Position numbers and translations under genes: made by a program
The notes under the pieces: model-generated
The model's input: only the letters and a program-made list of their open reading frames with translations
Database searches by the model: none
Told to the model about the DNA's origin: nothing
NCBI RefSeq assembly: GCF_003363755.1
Contig: NZ_CP031396.1
Location: 4,099,001-4,163,000 of the forward strand
DNA: 64,000 nucleotides
Origin: Pseudomonas protegens
GTDB taxonomy: Bacteria > Pseudomonadota > Gammaproteobacteria > Pseudomonadales > Pseudomonadaceae
Direction: 5' to 3'
Part shown: positions 63,741 through 64,000 of the stretch, one piece after another
How the letters are laid out: each line of letters starts with the position of its first letter
How positions within the stretch are numbered: position 1 is the first letter of the stretch

Positions 63741-64000
63741 ATGATGACTGCTCTGCGCCTTCCTCTTGTTTTCTTGCTCGCGGGCGTTTTTGGCCTGGCG
63801 GGTTGCAGCGTACACCAGCCGGTGTCGCTGTATCAGCTGGACAGCGGAAGTCCAGCCCAGCCGGCCAGTGCCGGCATGTCGGTATTGTTGGGGCCGGTGT
63901 TGATCGCTGACTACCTGCAACGGGAAACCCTCTTGCAACGCCAGGACGATGGCAGCCTGCAAGCCTCCACCGATGGCCGTTGGGCCGGTAGCTTGTCTTC
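63741..64000 (+). CDS. PqiC-like (ABC transport auxiliary) lipoprotein, C-terminus beyond the window
   Basis: The visible 86 codons have a signal peptide with lipobox LAGC (LPLVFLLAGVFGLAGCSVHQ). They continue SLYQLDSG and SVLLGPVLIADYLQRETLLQ, ending at DGRWAGSL. The L-Y-x-L-D strand, GPV...YLxRxxLLxR and DxRWAxSL motifs are those of DUF330/PqiC lipoproteins that assist MCE-type lipid transporters. Tandem ATGs at 63741 and 63744 are possible starts. It follows parC by 176 bases with no clear promoter, and is cut by the window edge. Confidence 0.72.
   Translation, partial: MMTALRLPLVFLLAGVFGLAGCSVHQPVSLYQLDSGSPAQPASAGMSVLLGPVLIADYLQRETLLQRQDDGSLQASTDGRWAGSLS

Overview
The window is a stretch of chromosome from a high-GC Pseudomonas, most likely of the P. 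fluorescens/protegens/putida side of the genus. From msrA onwards the gene order follows the P. aeruginosa PAO1 block running from msrA/dipA through aceFE, glnE, the waa lipopolysaccharide-core cluster, msbA, hldE, waaA, opmH, thiC, nudF, cpdA and parE to parC. That comparison is from memory; I ran no search. No rRNA, tRNA, prophage, complete insertion sequence or CRISPR array was seen.

Layout. (1) 1-997: 5' part of metY (minus strand). (2) 1219-8227: an accessory catabolic island. A DeoR/GlpR-type repressor, a GlpA-like flavoprotein with a C-terminal Fe-S domain, a second flavoprotein and an FGGY kinase lie on the minus strand. An EutH-like transporter and a DUF1937 protein lie on the plus strand. 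Repeats of TGACCGAWA occur in both promoter regions and are the likely operators. The substrate is unknown. (3) 8331-17567: rlmJ, msrA, the c-di-GMP phosphodiesterase gene dipA, and aceF/aceE with three lipoyl domains in E2 and two palindromes upstream of aceE. (4) 17951-43923: glnE, then a long, tightly packed lipopolysaccharide core and capping cluster. It holds waaF, waaC, waaG, waaP, three further kinase-fold genes, a carbamoyltransferase, glycosyltransferases, Mig-14, a PIG-L deacetylase, an O-acetyltransferase, an O-antigen ligase fused to a kinase-like domain, msbA, a sulfotransferase with its own APS kinase, and hldE.

(5) 43975-49905: a degenerate Nudix-like gene, a 168-bp palindromic MITE-like element that supplies the 3' end of an aldo/keto reductase gene, a flavoprotein, an SMR pump with a divergent LysR regulator, and waaA. 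(6) 50004-64000: opmH, a TPP riboswitch and thiC, a remnant of a cytX-type permease gene, a lipoprotein gene, nudF-yqiB-cpdA-yqiA, parE, a phytase-like and a retropepsin-like gene, parC, and the start of a PqiC-like lipoprotein gene.

How the genes work together. The central 22 kb builds, phosphorylates, carbamoylates and exports the lipid A-core, and probably caps it. Within it, the sulfotransferase plus CysC pair and the ligase-kinase fusion point to surface-glycan chemistry that I do not recognise as described. The first 8 kb looks like a self-contained, locally regulated pathway for an unidentified polyol or amino-alcohol.
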